Shown here piece after piece: positions 24,380-32,131 of a stretch of DNA of 64,000 nt (its first letter is position 1; each line of letters begins with the position of its first letter). The position numbers and the translations under genes are program-made. The DNA is from Streptomyces umbrinus (lineage in GTDB: Bacteria > Actinomycetota > Actinomycetes > Streptomycetales > Streptomycetaceae), in the NCBI RefSeq assembly GCF_030817415.1, contig NZ_JAUSZI010000002.1, positions 2,108,001-2,172,000 of the forward strand. The letters are read 5' to 3'. The notes below the pieces were generated by a model. It was not told the DNA's origin, did not search any database, and saw nothing but the letters and a program-made list of their open reading frames with translations.

Positions 24380-25207
24380 CTATTCGAGGACGGTGCGCAG
24401 GTCGATGATCCGGTATCCGTGGGCGTGGATGGTGTCGATGATCCGTGGGAGGGCCTGGACGTCGAGGGCAGGCCCGTGCCCCTGGGCCGTACCGACGTGC
24501 ATCTGCACGATCGCCCCGGGTGTCAGGGCGTCCACGACCCGGTCGACCACCTTCTGGACCGTCATACCGCCGGCGGTTCCGAGGTAGCCGTTGGTGTCGG
24601 TGGTGAACTCGATGTCCGCGAAGCCCAGTTCGTTGGCCTGCGCGATGCCCTCCGGGGTCGTGGCGCTGTAGGGGAAGCGGAACAACGGGAGCGGTACCGC
24701 CCCGGTCGCCCGACGGATCGCCCGGTCCGCGCCCATGATCTCCTGCTCCGCCTCCGGGCGGGTGAGGTCTGCGAACTGCGGATGGCTGTAGGAGTGGTTG
24801 CCGATCCCGTGCTCGGCCGCCATCGACCGGGCCGCACCGGGGTGGCGTTCGGCGAACCTGCCCGTCAAGAAGAACGTCGCCGGCACGTTCCGCCCGCGCA
24901 GCACCGTCAAGGCCGTCTCCACGCCCGTCTCGTCCCACGCCGCGTTGAACGTCAGCGCCACCGACCGGCTACTGGTGGGAATCCGGCGGACCTCCGAACC
25001 GTAGAGTCTCCCGACCGGCCCCGGATCCGCGCCGCCCACCGACCGTGGGGCCACCCCGCATCCCGTCGCGGCGCCCGTACGAGGGCAACGATCCGTGAGG
25101 CTGTGCCCGCTGGCGGGGAGGATCAGACCCAGCACCAGGGCAGCGGCAGTGACTGCGACTGACAGGCCGGCGAGGACCATTGGCCCCGATGGGGCAGAAC
25201 GCTTCAT
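24380..25207 (-). CDS. Membrane-anchored polysaccharide deacetylase (NodB-like)
   Basis: A 275-residue protein with an N-terminal signal-anchor helix (residues about 10-33) and a NodB-type carbohydrate esterase 4 domain. The zinc histidines H138 and H142 are in GIGNHSYSH, and the RFPYS motif is present. The first motif, normally TFDDGP with catalytic and metal-binding Asp residues, reads TFNAAWDE here (86-93), a variant also seen in YlxY/PdaB-type proteins. It may deacetylate peptidoglycan or another N-acetylated glycan outside the cell. The ATG at 25207 is chosen because the membrane helix follows directly. Confidence 0.82.
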   Translation of the reverse strand: MKRSAPSGPMVLAGLSVAVTAAALVLGLILPASGHSLTDRCPRTGAATGCGVAPRSVGGADPGPVGRLYGSEVRRIPTSSRSVALTFNAAWDETGVETALTVLRGRNVPATFFLTGRFAERHPGAARSMAAEHGIGNHSYSHPQFADLTRPEAEQEIMGADRAIRRATGAVPLPLFRFPYSATTPEGIAQANELGFADIEFTTDTNGYLGTAGGMTVQKVVDRVVDALTPGAIVQMHVGTAQGHGPALDVQALPRIIDTIHAHGYRIIDLRTVLE

Positions 25208-25388
25208 AGCCGAACATTGGCACCCTTTGTTGCGCAGCCTGGCAGTGACACCAGGAAGCGACCGTGTCCGAACCGCCCTCTGCCGGCCTTGCCCGATTCC
25301 CGCTGCCCCTGCGAACGAGGCGGCACCACGCCCCCGTGAACACCCCGCCGACGACTGGCCCCCGGCGCCCCCTCGATCCCGACTTCCC

Positions 25389-26168
25389 TCAGACGGCGAG
25401 GACTTCCAGCGCGGCGGCGTGCACACCCGGTGCGGCGGCGAGGTAGCTCTCGCCGGCCAGTTCCCACGGTTTGCCCTCGATGTCGGTCACGACGCCTCCG
25501 GCCTCCTGCACCAGCAGCACACCCGCCGCGTGGGACCGGACGTTGTCGAACTGCCAGTGCAGGTCCATCCGGCCCGCGGCGACCTGGGCCAGCTGGTGGG
25601 TCACAGGCACGGAGACCCGTACATAGAGGGCGGAGTTCGTCATCGCGGTGAAGGCGGAGCCCATCCGCCGCGCGAGTTCGGGGTCGTGACCCGGCTGGGC
25701 CTGGCCCGTCCCGGCCAGTGCGCCGTCCAACGACGTCTTGACCGAAACCCGCAGCCGTACGCCGTTGAGGAACGCCCCGCCGCCTTCGGTCGCGGTGAAC
25801 ATCTCGTCGTGGACCGGGAAGTAGACCACCGCCAGCACCGGGCGCCCGTCACGGACCAGGCTCACGCCGATGTTCCAGTCGGGCATGCCGTGCACGGCGT
25901 TGACGTTGCCGCCGACCGGGTCGATGAGCCACCACTCGCCCTTGGCCAGCGGTCCCGATCCGTGTTCGTCGTTGAGCCAGCCCGCAGCGGGCTGCGCCTC
26001 GGCCAACGCGGGGCGCAACACGTCGACGACGGCCGCGTCATTGGCCTGGAGGTTCGCGAGCAGTTCGGGAAGCCCGGACTGACGGGACTCGGTGGAATAG
26101 CGCGTCATCATCCGGGCACCGGCACGGCGGACGGCGGCGACGGTTGCGGCAAGCAGTTCCTGGCTCAT
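25389..26168 (-). CDS. Inositol-monophosphatase-like protein with altered metal site
   Basis: A 259-residue member of the IMPase/FBPase-like superfamily. The core motif is WLIDPVGGNVNAVHGMPDWNIGVSLV. In active enzymes this reads DPxDGTxNF; here the second Asp is Gly86 and the Thr is Val. The EE pair of motif 1 is DE (LNDEHG), and the C-terminal WDxAAG is NVRSHAAG. Three metal-site elements are changed, so ordinary Mg-dependent phosphatase activity is doubtful. It may be a relaxed-specificity or binding protein. It is divergent from a LysR regulator 55 bp away, which likely controls it. Confidence 0.75.
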   Translation of the reverse strand: MSQELLAATVAAVRRAGARMMTRYSTESRQSGLPELLANLQANDAAVVDVLRPALAEAQPAAGWLNDEHGSGPLAKGEWWLIDPVGGNVNAVHGMPDWNIGVSLVRDGRPVLAVVYFPVHDEMFTATEGGGAFLNGVRLRVSVKTSLDGALAGTGQAQPGHDPELARRMGSAFTAMTNSALYVRVSVPVTHQLAQVAAGRMDLHWQFDNVRSHAAGVLLVQEAGGVVTDIEGKPWELAGESYLAAAPGVHAAALEVLAV

Positions 26169-26223
26169 GGGATGCTCCTGGAGTTGACCGAAGTGGATCG
26201 GTGTCTCGTTGGGATTTACTCGT

Positions 26224-27123
26224 ATGCAATTGGACTTGAATCTGCTGACCGTGCTGGACGCCCTGCTCGAAGAGGGAAGCGTGATGGGCGCGGCCGAGCG
26301 GCTGCACCTGTCCTCGCCCGCGGTCAGCCGCACCCTCGGCCGGCTTCGCGCCGTCACCGGGGACGACATCCTGGTGCGCACCGGCCACTCGATGACTCCC
26401 ACCCCGTACGCGTTGTCGGTGCGGGAGGACGTGCACCGGCTGGTCAGACAGGCGCACGCGGTGCTCTCGCCGATCCGTGAGCTGGACCTGGCCGAGCTCG
26501 ACCGCACCTTCACGATCCAGTGTCACGACGCGGTGGCCGCGTCACTGGTACCGGTACTGGTCGACAGGATCCAACAGCAGGCCTCCGGGGTGCAGTTGCG
26601 GGTGCTGGCTGAGAACACCGTCGACACCGACGACCTGCGGCACGGCCGCGTCGATCTGGAACTCGGTGGCGGCAGGCCCGGTCTGCCCGAGTTCCGGTCC
26701 GAGCCGCTCGGCGAGGACCGGCTCGTCGTGGCGATGCGCGCGGACCACCCCTGTGCCGCCGGACTCGACCTGGCCTCCTACGCGGCGCAGCCGCATGTGG
26801 TGATCTCCCGGCGTGGCCGCCTCACCGCGCCGATCGACGACGTGCTGGCCGCCGAAGGCCTGCGGCGCCGGGTGGTCGCGGCGGTGGCGACGGTGTCCAC
26901 CGCCCTGCAGATCGCCGCCCGTGGCGATGCCCTGGTCACCTGCACGGAGATCCTCGGCCGCCCGCTCATCGAGGCGTTCGGGCTGCTCGCGCGGCCGCTG
27001 CCGGTCGAGTCCCCGGCGGCGACGATCAACTGCAACTGGCACCAGCGCTACGATTCCGACCCCGCCCACGCCTGGCTCCGCGAGCAGGTCCGGGCGTCGG
27101 TCGAGGAGATCACCGCCCGCTGA
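26224..27123 (+). CDS. LysR-family transcriptional regulator
   Basis: A 299-residue LysR protein with N-terminal HTH (MQLDLNLLTVLDALLEEGSVMGAAERLHLSSPAVSRTLGRLR) and a substrate-binding effector domain (ELDRTFTIQCHDAVAASLVPVLVDRI...). The LNLLTVLDALL start is typical of the NodD/LeuO/NahR-like branch. It faces away from the IMPase-like gene, the standard layout for LysR activators and their target. A longer frame exists from a TTG at 26209, but ATG 26224 gives the canonical N-terminus. Confidence 0.87.
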   Translation: MQLDLNLLTVLDALLEEGSVMGAAERLHLSSPAVSRTLGRLRAVTGDDILVRTGHSMTPTPYALSVREDVHRLVRQAHAVLSPIRELDLAELDRTFTIQCHDAVAASLVPVLVDRIQQQASGVQLRVLAENTVDTDDLRHGRVDLELGGGRPGLPEFRSEPLGEDRLVVAMRADHPCAAGLDLASYAAQPHVVISRRGRLTAPIDDVLAAEGLRRRVVAAVATVSTALQIAARGDALVTCTEILGRPLIEAFGLLARPLPVESPAATINCNWHQRYDSDPAHAWLREQVRASVEEITAR

Positions 27124-27132
27124 CCGCTCCGC

Positions 27133-27741
27133 CTACTCCGCCAACGGCAGGGCCACGGCACCGGGGAAACCAGGCGCCTCGGCTTCGTCGAGCATCGCCG
27201 CGGCGACGGTTTCCCGGCTGACCTTCGCACCGAGGTCGAAGGGAGGCGCGGACTCCAGGCCGACCGTGCGCCGACGGGGGCTTTCCGGCCCGTCGGCAAG
27301 CATCCCGGCGTGGAAGACGGTGCCCCCGGCGGCGAGAACGGTGTTGTCGGCCTCGACCTTGTCCGGAAGCCGGTCGCCCAGCACCTTGGCGAGCACGCCC
27401 GCGCCCTCCCCCGCCACTTCGGCCGACCTGCCCGTGCCGTAGGCACCGAGCCAGATGACGCGCCGCGGGCCGGCGGCGACGACGGCCCGGGCACCGGCCA
27501 GAAGAGTCCCGGCCCGGTCCGTACCGAGCGCGGAAAGGACCACGGAGTCCCCGTCCATGACGGCGGCGATACTCGCCGCGTCGTTCACGTCGCCGGCCAC
27601 TTTGCGCAGCTTCGGGGAGTCGGGCAGGGCGATCTTCTCGGGATCGCGCGCGATGGCGGTCACGGTGTGACCACGTCGCAGCGCCTGTCGGGTGAGGGCG
27701 ATTCCGGTCTGGCCGGAGGCCGCGAGGACGGTGAGGTTCAT
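27133..27741 (-). CDS. NAD(P)-binding atypical SDR (NmrA/BVR-B-like)
   Basis: A 202-residue Rossmann protein. The nucleotide motif is LAASGQTGIALTRQALRRGHTVTAIARDPEK, with VVLSALGTDRAG and VIWLGAYGTGRS following. It matches the small NAD(P)H-binding SDR family that includes biliverdin-reductase-B-like and NmrA-like proteins. There is no catalytic YxxxK evident. The function is unknown; it may be a reductase or redox sensor. The ATG at 27741 is chosen over in-frame upstream codons because the Rossmann fold begins immediately. Confidence 0.78.
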   Translation of the reverse strand: MNLTVLAASGQTGIALTRQALRRGHTVTAIARDPEKIALPDSPKLRKVAGDVNDAASIAAVMDGDSVVLSALGTDRAGTLLAGARAVVAAGPRRVIWLGAYGTGRSAEVAGEGAGVLAKVLGDRLPDKVEADNTVLAAGGTVFHAGMLADGPESPRRRTVGLESAPPFDLGAKVSRETVAAAMLDEAEAPGFPGAVALPLAE

Positions 27742-27764
27742 GCCGAGAACGCTAGGGAACCCAC

Positions 27765-27780
27765 CACTTAACATCAAGTG
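27765..27780. promoter_or_regulatory. CACTT-N6-AAGTG dyad upstream of the NAD(P)-binding protein gene
   Basis: CACTT-AACATC-AAGTG lies 24 bp upstream of the start of the minus-strand gene, and a related half site (ACTTGAC) follows at about 27791. MarR/HxlR-type repressors often control such reductase genes through similar sites, but no such regulator is adjacent here. Confidence 0.35.
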
Positions 27781-27857
27781 CATGTATCTGACTTGACAGT
27801 TTACCCAGACGCAATCTCCTCACAACCAATACTCTGACCAGCCCTTTCGTGAAAGCT

Positions 27858-27897
27858 CTTCCGCCCCACGGAAGCCGTCTTGCGGAGTTGCCGCAAG
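27858..27897. promoter_or_regulatory. Two dyads upstream of vanA
   Basis: CTTCCG-CCCCA-CGGAAG (27858-27874) and CTTGCGG-AGTTG-CCGCAAG (27879-27897) are perfect inverted repeats. Their centres are 22 bp apart, about two helical turns. They lie 70-110 bp upstream of the vanA start and are the best candidates for its operator pair. Confidence 0.5.
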
Positions 27898-27966
27898 GGT
27901 CAGGACGCTGAGTCCAACCACGGCACGCGGGGCGACGGCGCCCCGCTTCACGGGACGGGACCGCCC

Positions 27967-29031
27967 ATGCCTCACATGACCGCATTCGCCAGGAACCAGT
28001 GGTACGTCGCCGCCTACGCCCACGAAGTGGGGCGGGAGTTGCTCGGTCGGACGGTTCTCGGGGAGCCGCTCGTCTTCTACCGCACCGAGGACGAGGGACG
28101 GCCGGTCGCCCTGCACGACCGTTGCGTGCACCGTCGCTATCCGCTCTCCGAGAGCGGGCTCGACGGCGACCGGATCGTCTGCGGCTATCACGGCTTCACG
28201 TACGACACGACGGGGACGTGCGTGTACGTGCCCGGTCAGAAGCGTGTCCCCCGTACCGCCCGGGTCGCCTCCTACCCGGTGGTCGAGCAGGACGCCCTGA
28301 TCTGGGTGTGGATAGGCGACCCGGCGCTCGCCGACCCGGAGACCATTCCGCGGGCCAGGCACCTGGACTCCCCCGGCTGGGTCACCGTCAGCGGGATGGA
28401 GCCGATCGACGCCGACTACGGCCTCCTCGTCGACAACCTCCTCGACCTGTCCCACGAGACGTATCTGCACGGCGGCTACATCGGCACCCCCGAGGTCGCC
28501 GAGACGCCGATCACCACCGAGGTGGACGAGGGTGCGGGCATCGTCCGGGTCAGCCGGCACATGGACGACGCCGAGTGCCCGCCGTTCTATGCCAAGTCGA
28601 CCGGTATCAAAGGGCGGATCACCCGCTGGCAGGACATCGAGTACCACGCGCCGTGTCTGTATCTCCTGCACAGCCGGATCGCCCCGGTCGGTGTGGTGCC
28701 CGAGGCTGACGGCAGCGACCCGAACGGCTTCCACACGGAGATCACGTACGCCATCACGCCGTCCGCCGACGGCAAGGTGTACGACTTCTGGATGGTCTCG
28801 CGCGACTGGGCGACCGACGACGCCGAGGTCACCGAGTTCCTGCGGGGCAACAACCACACCGTCGTGATGCAGGACGTGGACGCGCTCAACCTGCTGCAGA
28901 AGACGCTGGGTACGGAGCGGACCGGCTACCAGGAGCTGAGCATCAACATCGACACCGGTGGTCTGGCCGCCCGCCGGATCCTCGCCCGGCTGGTCGAGGA
29001 GGGCGAGAAGCCCATGGAGAAGGTCCAGTGA
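27967..29031 (+). CDS. vanA: Vanillate O-demethylase oxygenase subunit
   Basis: A 354-residue Rieske non-haem iron oxygenase. The [2Fe-2S] ligands are C53/H55 (RCVHR) and C72/H75 (VCGYHGF). The mononuclear iron region contains DNLLDLSHETYLHGG. With VanB it demethylates vanillate to protocatechuate and formaldehyde. Related enzymes act on other methoxy- or phenoxybenzoates, so the exact substrate is inferred. The presence of a complete protocatechuate pathway in the same window supports vanillate. It starts the three-gene vanA - small protein - vanB operon and overlaps the next gene by 4 bp. Confidence 0.8.
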   Translation: MPHMTAFARNQWYVAAYAHEVGRELLGRTVLGEPLVFYRTEDEGRPVALHDRCVHRRYPLSESGLDGDRIVCGYHGFTYDTTGTCVYVPGQKRVPRTARVASYPVVEQDALIWVWIGDPALADPETIPRARHLDSPGWVTVSGMEPIDADYGLLVDNLLDLSHETYLHGGYIGTPEVAETPITTEVDEGAGIVRVSRHMDDAECPPFYAKSTGIKGRITRWQDIEYHAPCLYLLHSRIAPVGVVPEADGSDPNGFHTEITYAITPSADGKVYDFWMVSRDWATDDAEVTEFLRGNNHTVVMQDVDALNLLQKTLGTERTGYQELSINIDTGGLAARRILARLVEEGEKPMEKVQ

Positions 29032-29243
29032 CCAGCCCGACCGGCGAGATCTACCGCATCGACTGGCTGCCGGGCACCGATGTGCTGCACGGCACCTGTC
29101 ACTGCGGGGCCGAGCACAGCGCCGAGGACCCGATCGAGATGTGGGAGTGGATGCTCGGCCATCCCGAAGGACACACCCCGCGCGACCCGAACGTGCCGAA
29201 CGGCCCACGCGACCCGAATGTCCCTCAAGGAAACGGCTCATGA
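29028..29243 (+). CDS. Small conserved-context protein between vanA and vanB
   Basis: A 71-residue protein translated in lockstep with both neighbours: GTGA overlap with vanA and ATGA overlap with vanB. The N-terminal 45 residues form a compact sequence (GEIYRIDWLPGTDVLHGTCHCGAEHSAEDPIEMWEWMLGHPEGH) with a CHCGAEH cluster that could bind a metal. The C-terminus repeats PRDPNVP twice. I do not recognise a named family. Its position suggests an accessory subunit or assembly factor of the demethylase. Confidence 0.7.
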   Translation: MTSPTGEIYRIDWLPGTDVLHGTCHCGAEHSAEDPIEMWEWMLGHPEGHTPRDPNVPNGPRDPNVPQGNGS

Positions 29244-30184
29244 CCTCCTACGAAGCCGAACTCGTCGTCGAGCGACGGGACTTGGCCGCCGAAGGCGTGC
29301 TCGCCCTCACCCTCCGCCATCCGCTCGGCGAGGAGCTGCCTGCCTGGGAACCGGGCGCCCACATCGATGTGATCCTGGGCCCGGACCTGGAGCGGCAGTA
29401 CTCCCTGTGCGGCGATCCGGCCGACCGGCGCTCCTGGCGCGTCGCGGTCCTGCGGGAACCCGACGGACGCGGCGGATCCGCCCATGTGCACGGCCAGTTG
29501 GAGGCGGGCGACAAGGTCCGCGTGCGCGGCCCGCGCAACCACTTCGCCCTCCAGCCCTCGCCGCGCTACCGCTTCGTCGCGGGCGGCATCGGCATCACCC
29601 CGATCCTGCCGATGCTGGCGGAGGCCGAGGCGGCGGGCGCGGAGTGGACACTGCTGTACGGCGGCCGTACGCGCAACTCCATGGCGTTCGTTGAGGAGTT
29701 GAGCTCGTACGGGGACAAGGTACGCATCGCCCCGCAGGACGAGGCCGGGCTGCTCGACCTCGCCTCCGAGCTGGGCACCCCGCAGCCCGACACGCTCGTC
29801 TACTGCTGCGGTCCCGGTCCGCTGCTGGACGCCGTGGAGGAGCGGTGCGCGCAGTGGCCGAAGGGCTCACTGCACGTCGAGCGGTTCCAGCCCAAGGTCC
29901 AGGAGACGGGCGCGGACACGGAGTTCGAGGTGGTCCTGGAGCGCTCGGGCCACACCCTCACCGTCCCCGCGGACGTCTCCGTCCTCGACACCGTACGGTC
30001 CGCGGGGGTCGAGGTGCTCTTCTCCTGCACCGAGGGCACCTGCGGGACCTGCGAGACGGACGTCCTCGAAGGCACCCCGGACCACCGGGACTCGGTACTC
30101 ACGGACGAGGAGCGGGAGGCCGGCGAGACCATGCTCATCTGTGTGTCCCGGTGCCAAGGGAAGCGCCTGGTGCTCGACCTGTGA
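29240..30184 (+). CDS. vanB: Vanillate O-demethylase reductase subunit
   Basis: A 314-residue class IA-type reductase. An N-terminal flavin domain (RQYSLCGDP) and an NAD-binding domain (FVAGGIGITPILPML, YCCGPGPLLDAVEE) are followed by a C-terminal plant-type [2Fe-2S] ferredoxin. Its cysteines are in FSCTEGTCGTCET, plus a later MLICVSRC. It passes electrons from NAD(P)H to VanA. It is convergent with the IclR gene, whose stop lies 3 bp away. Confidence 0.85.
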   Translation: MTSYEAELVVERRDLAAEGVLALTLRHPLGEELPAWEPGAHIDVILGPDLERQYSLCGDPADRRSWRVAVLREPDGRGGSAHVHGQLEAGDKVRVRGPRNHFALQPSPRYRFVAGGIGITPILPMLAEAEAAGAEWTLLYGGRTRNSMAFVEELSSYGDKVRIAPQDEAGLLDLASELGTPQPDTLVYCCGPGPLLDAVEERCAQWPKGSLHVERFQPKVQETGADTEFEVVLERSGHTLTVPADVSVLDTVRSAGVEVLFSCTEGTCGTCETDVLEGTPDHRDSVLTDEEREAGETMLICVSRCQGKRLVLDL

Positions 30185-30187
30185 CGC

Positions 30188-30985
30188 CTACCGCGTCTCC
30201 GACCTGACCCGCCGCACAGCCCCCAGGTCCGCCTCGATCCGGGCGACCGTGGCCAGCAGATGCGGCAGCAGGTCACGGCGCACGGAGTCGACGGAATTGC
30301 GGCTCGCGTGCACGGGGATGTTGACCGCCGCCACCACCTCGCCGTCCCGGTCACGCACCGGGACGGCGACCGAGCGCAGCCCCTCCTCCAGTTCCTGGTC
30401 GACGATCGCGTACCCCTGTCGGCGGACCCGGCGCAGTTCGGTGCGCAGCAGGCCGGCCGAGACGATCGTGCGGGCCGTCAGGGCATGCAGGTCCGCGCGG
30501 ACGATCCGGGCGTCGATCTCCTCGTCCGGCAGCTGCGCGAGCAACACCCGCCCCACGGAGGTCACATGGGCCGGGAAGCGGGTGCCGACCGTGATCGTCG
30601 CGGTCATGATGCGGCGCGTGGGCACCCGTGCCACGTACACGATGTCGTCGCCGTCGAGGACGCACAGGGACGACGACTCCCTTATCTGCGCGACGAGTTG
30701 CTCCAGATGCGGCTCGGCGATCTCCGGCAGGGTGAAACTGGACAGGTACGAGTAGCCCAGTTCGAGGACGCGCGGGGTGAGCCGGAACATCCGCCCGTCC
30801 GTCGTCACGTACCCCAGGTCGAGGAGTGTCAGCAGGAAGCGGCGGGCCGCCGCGCGGGTGAGGCCGGTGAGCCGCGCCACCTCACTGAGCGTCAGTTCCG
30901 GGTGGTCGGCGTCGAAGGCGCGGATGACCGCGAGGCCGCGCTCGAAGGAACGGACGAAATGAGGTTCGCGGGCTCCAGCAGGCAT
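30188..30985 (-). CDS. IclR-family regulator of the PcaR/PcaU/PobR type
   Basis: A 265-residue IclR regulator with N-terminal winged HTH (RSFERGLAVIRAFDADHPELTLSEVARLTGLTRAAARRFLLTLLDLGYV) and C-terminal effector domain (YVARVPTRRIMTATITVGTRFPAHVTSVGRVLLA). The closest well-known relatives control beta-ketoadipate-pathway and hydroxybenzoate genes. It lies between vanB and the ABC transporter. Two near-identical 15-bp operators flank its promoter and that of the transporter, so it most likely controls itself and the transporter, and possibly vanAB. ATG 30985 is preferred over 30988 because GGAGG sits 5 bases upstream. Confidence 0.85.
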   Translation of the reverse strand: MPAGAREPHFVRSFERGLAVIRAFDADHPELTLSEVARLTGLTRAAARRFLLTLLDLGYVTTDGRMFRLTPRVLELGYSYLSSFTLPEIAEPHLEQLVAQIRESSSLCVLDGDDIVYVARVPTRRIMTATITVGTRFPAHVTSVGRVLLAQLPDEEIDARIVRADLHALTARTIVSAGLLRTELRRVRRQGYAIVDQELEEGLRSVAVPVRDRDGEVVAAVNIPVHASRNSVDSVRRDLLPHLLATVARIEADLGAVRRVRSETR

Positions 30986-31010
30986 CATCGCCTCCACGGG
31001 ACGCACGGGC

Positions 31011-31025
31011 GTGCGCTCTGCGCAC
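31011..31025. promoter_or_regulatory. IclR-type operator site 1
   Basis: GTGCGCTCTGCGCAC, 26 bp upstream of the IclR start codon, has GTGCG/CGCAC arms and a 5-bp spacer. It differs from site 2 (31114-31128) by one base, so it is probably the autoregulatory site. Confidence 0.65.
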
Positions 31026-31068
31026 TCTAAGAGCACGTTTCTGTCAACGTCCTTGTGTGTCAAGGGCA

Positions 31069-31097
31069 TTGACCAGCTCGCGGCGAGGTTCTACGTT
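31069..31097 (+). promoter_or_regulatory. Promoter of the ABC transporter operon
   Basis: TTGACC (31069-31074), a 17-bp spacer and TACGTT (31092-31097) fit a vegetative Streptomyces promoter. The expected start of transcription, near 31104, lies just before operator site 2. Confidence 0.5.
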
Positions 31098-31111
31098 CCC
31101 GCTGAGCACTT

Positions 31112-31130
31112 CTGTGCGGTCTGCGCACAG
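31112..31130. promoter_or_regulatory. IclR-type operator site 2
   Basis: CTGTGCG-GTCTG-CGCACAG has perfect 7-bp arms. Its 15-bp core GTGCGGTCTGCGCAC matches site 1 at 14 of 15 positions. It sits just downstream of the predicted transporter promoter, a position suited to repression. Confidence 0.7.
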
Positions 31131-31162
31131 CCTGTCGAGGAACTGTCCCAGTAGGGGGAGTC

Positions 31163-32131
31163 ATGCGTCGTCTGCTCATCGGCCTCGCGGCCGGAGCCGT
31201 GTTCGTCGCCGCGACGGCCTGCGGTTCGTCCGACTCCTCCGGGTCGGACGACGACAAGGCGTCCGGCGGTACCACCACGATCAAGGCCGGCGTCATCCCC
31301 ATCATCGACGTCGCGCCTCTCTACCTGGGCCAGTCGAAGGGCTTCTACAGCAAACGCGGCATCAAGCTGTCGCTGACGAGCGCGCAGGGCGGCGCGGCGA
31401 TCGTGCCCGGTGTCGTCTCCGGCCAGTTCGACTTCGGCTTCAGCAACATGACGTCGCTGCTGGTCGCCCAGTCCAAGAACATGCCGGTCAAGGCCGTGTC
31501 GAACGGTGTCGCGTCCACCGGCAAGCAGGGCGCCGACTTCGCGGAACTCGCCGTGAAGAAGGGCAGCCCCCTCAAGTCCGCCAAGGACGTGGAGGGCAAG
31601 AAGGTCGCCGCCAACACGCTCAACAACATCTGTGACACCTCGGTCAAGGAGTCGGTGCGCAAGGACGGCGGCGACCCGTCCAAGGTCGAGTTCGTGGAGA
31701 TGCCCTTCGACCAGATGCCGGCCGCGCTCGCGAACGGCCAGGTGGACGCGGCCTGTGTGGTGGAGCCCGCGCTCGCCACCATCAAGTCCCAGGGCGGCAC
31801 CAGCATCGCATCGCTCTTCGTCGACGTGTCGCCCGACCTCACCGTGGCCATGTACTTCACCTCCCAGCAGTACGCCCAGAAGAACCCGGAGACGCTGAAG
31901 AAGTTCCAGGAGGCGACCGCCGAGTCCCTCGCGTACGCCGACAGCCACCCGGACGAGGCCCGCGAGATCATCGCCACGTACACGAAGATCCCGAAGAACC
32001 TCCTGGAGACGCTGACCCTGCCCCGGTGGCTGGCCGAGCCGAACCGCGCCTCCATCGAGCGGCTGTCCGAACTGGGCGTGCAGGACGGTCTGTTCAAGAA
32101 GGCCCCGGACCTGGACAAGCTGCTTCCGTGA
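31163..32131 (+). CDS. ABC transporter substrate-binding lipoprotein (SsuA/TauA/NMT1 family)
   Basis: A 322-residue lipoprotein. The signal ends in the lipobox ATAC followed by GSSDSSGSDDDKASG. The mature part shows the NMT1/SsuA-type fold (IKAGVIPIIDVAPLYLGQSKGFYSKRGIKLSLTSAQGGAAIVPGVVSGQFDFGFSN in outline). The family binds taurine, alkanesulfonates, nitrate, thiamine precursors or aromatic acids. The PcaR-type IclR control and vanAB neighbours make an aromatic acid plausible here. It is the first gene of a four-gene operon with GTGA overlaps. Confidence 0.83.
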   Translation: MRRLLIGLAAGAVFVAATACGSSDSSGSDDDKASGGTTTIKAGVIPIIDVAPLYLGQSKGFYSKRGIKLSLTSAQGGAAIVPGVVSGQFDFGFSNMTSLLVAQSKNMPVKAVSNGVASTGKQGADFAELAVKKGSPLKSAKDVEGKKVAANTLNNICDTSVKESVRKDGGDPSKVEFVEMPFDQMPAALANGQVDAACVVEPALATIKSQGGTSIASLFVDVSPDLTVAMYFTSQQYAQKNPETLKKFQEATAESLAYADSHPDEAREIIATYTKIPKNLLETLTLPRWLAEPNRASIERLSELGVQDGLFKKAPDLDKLLP

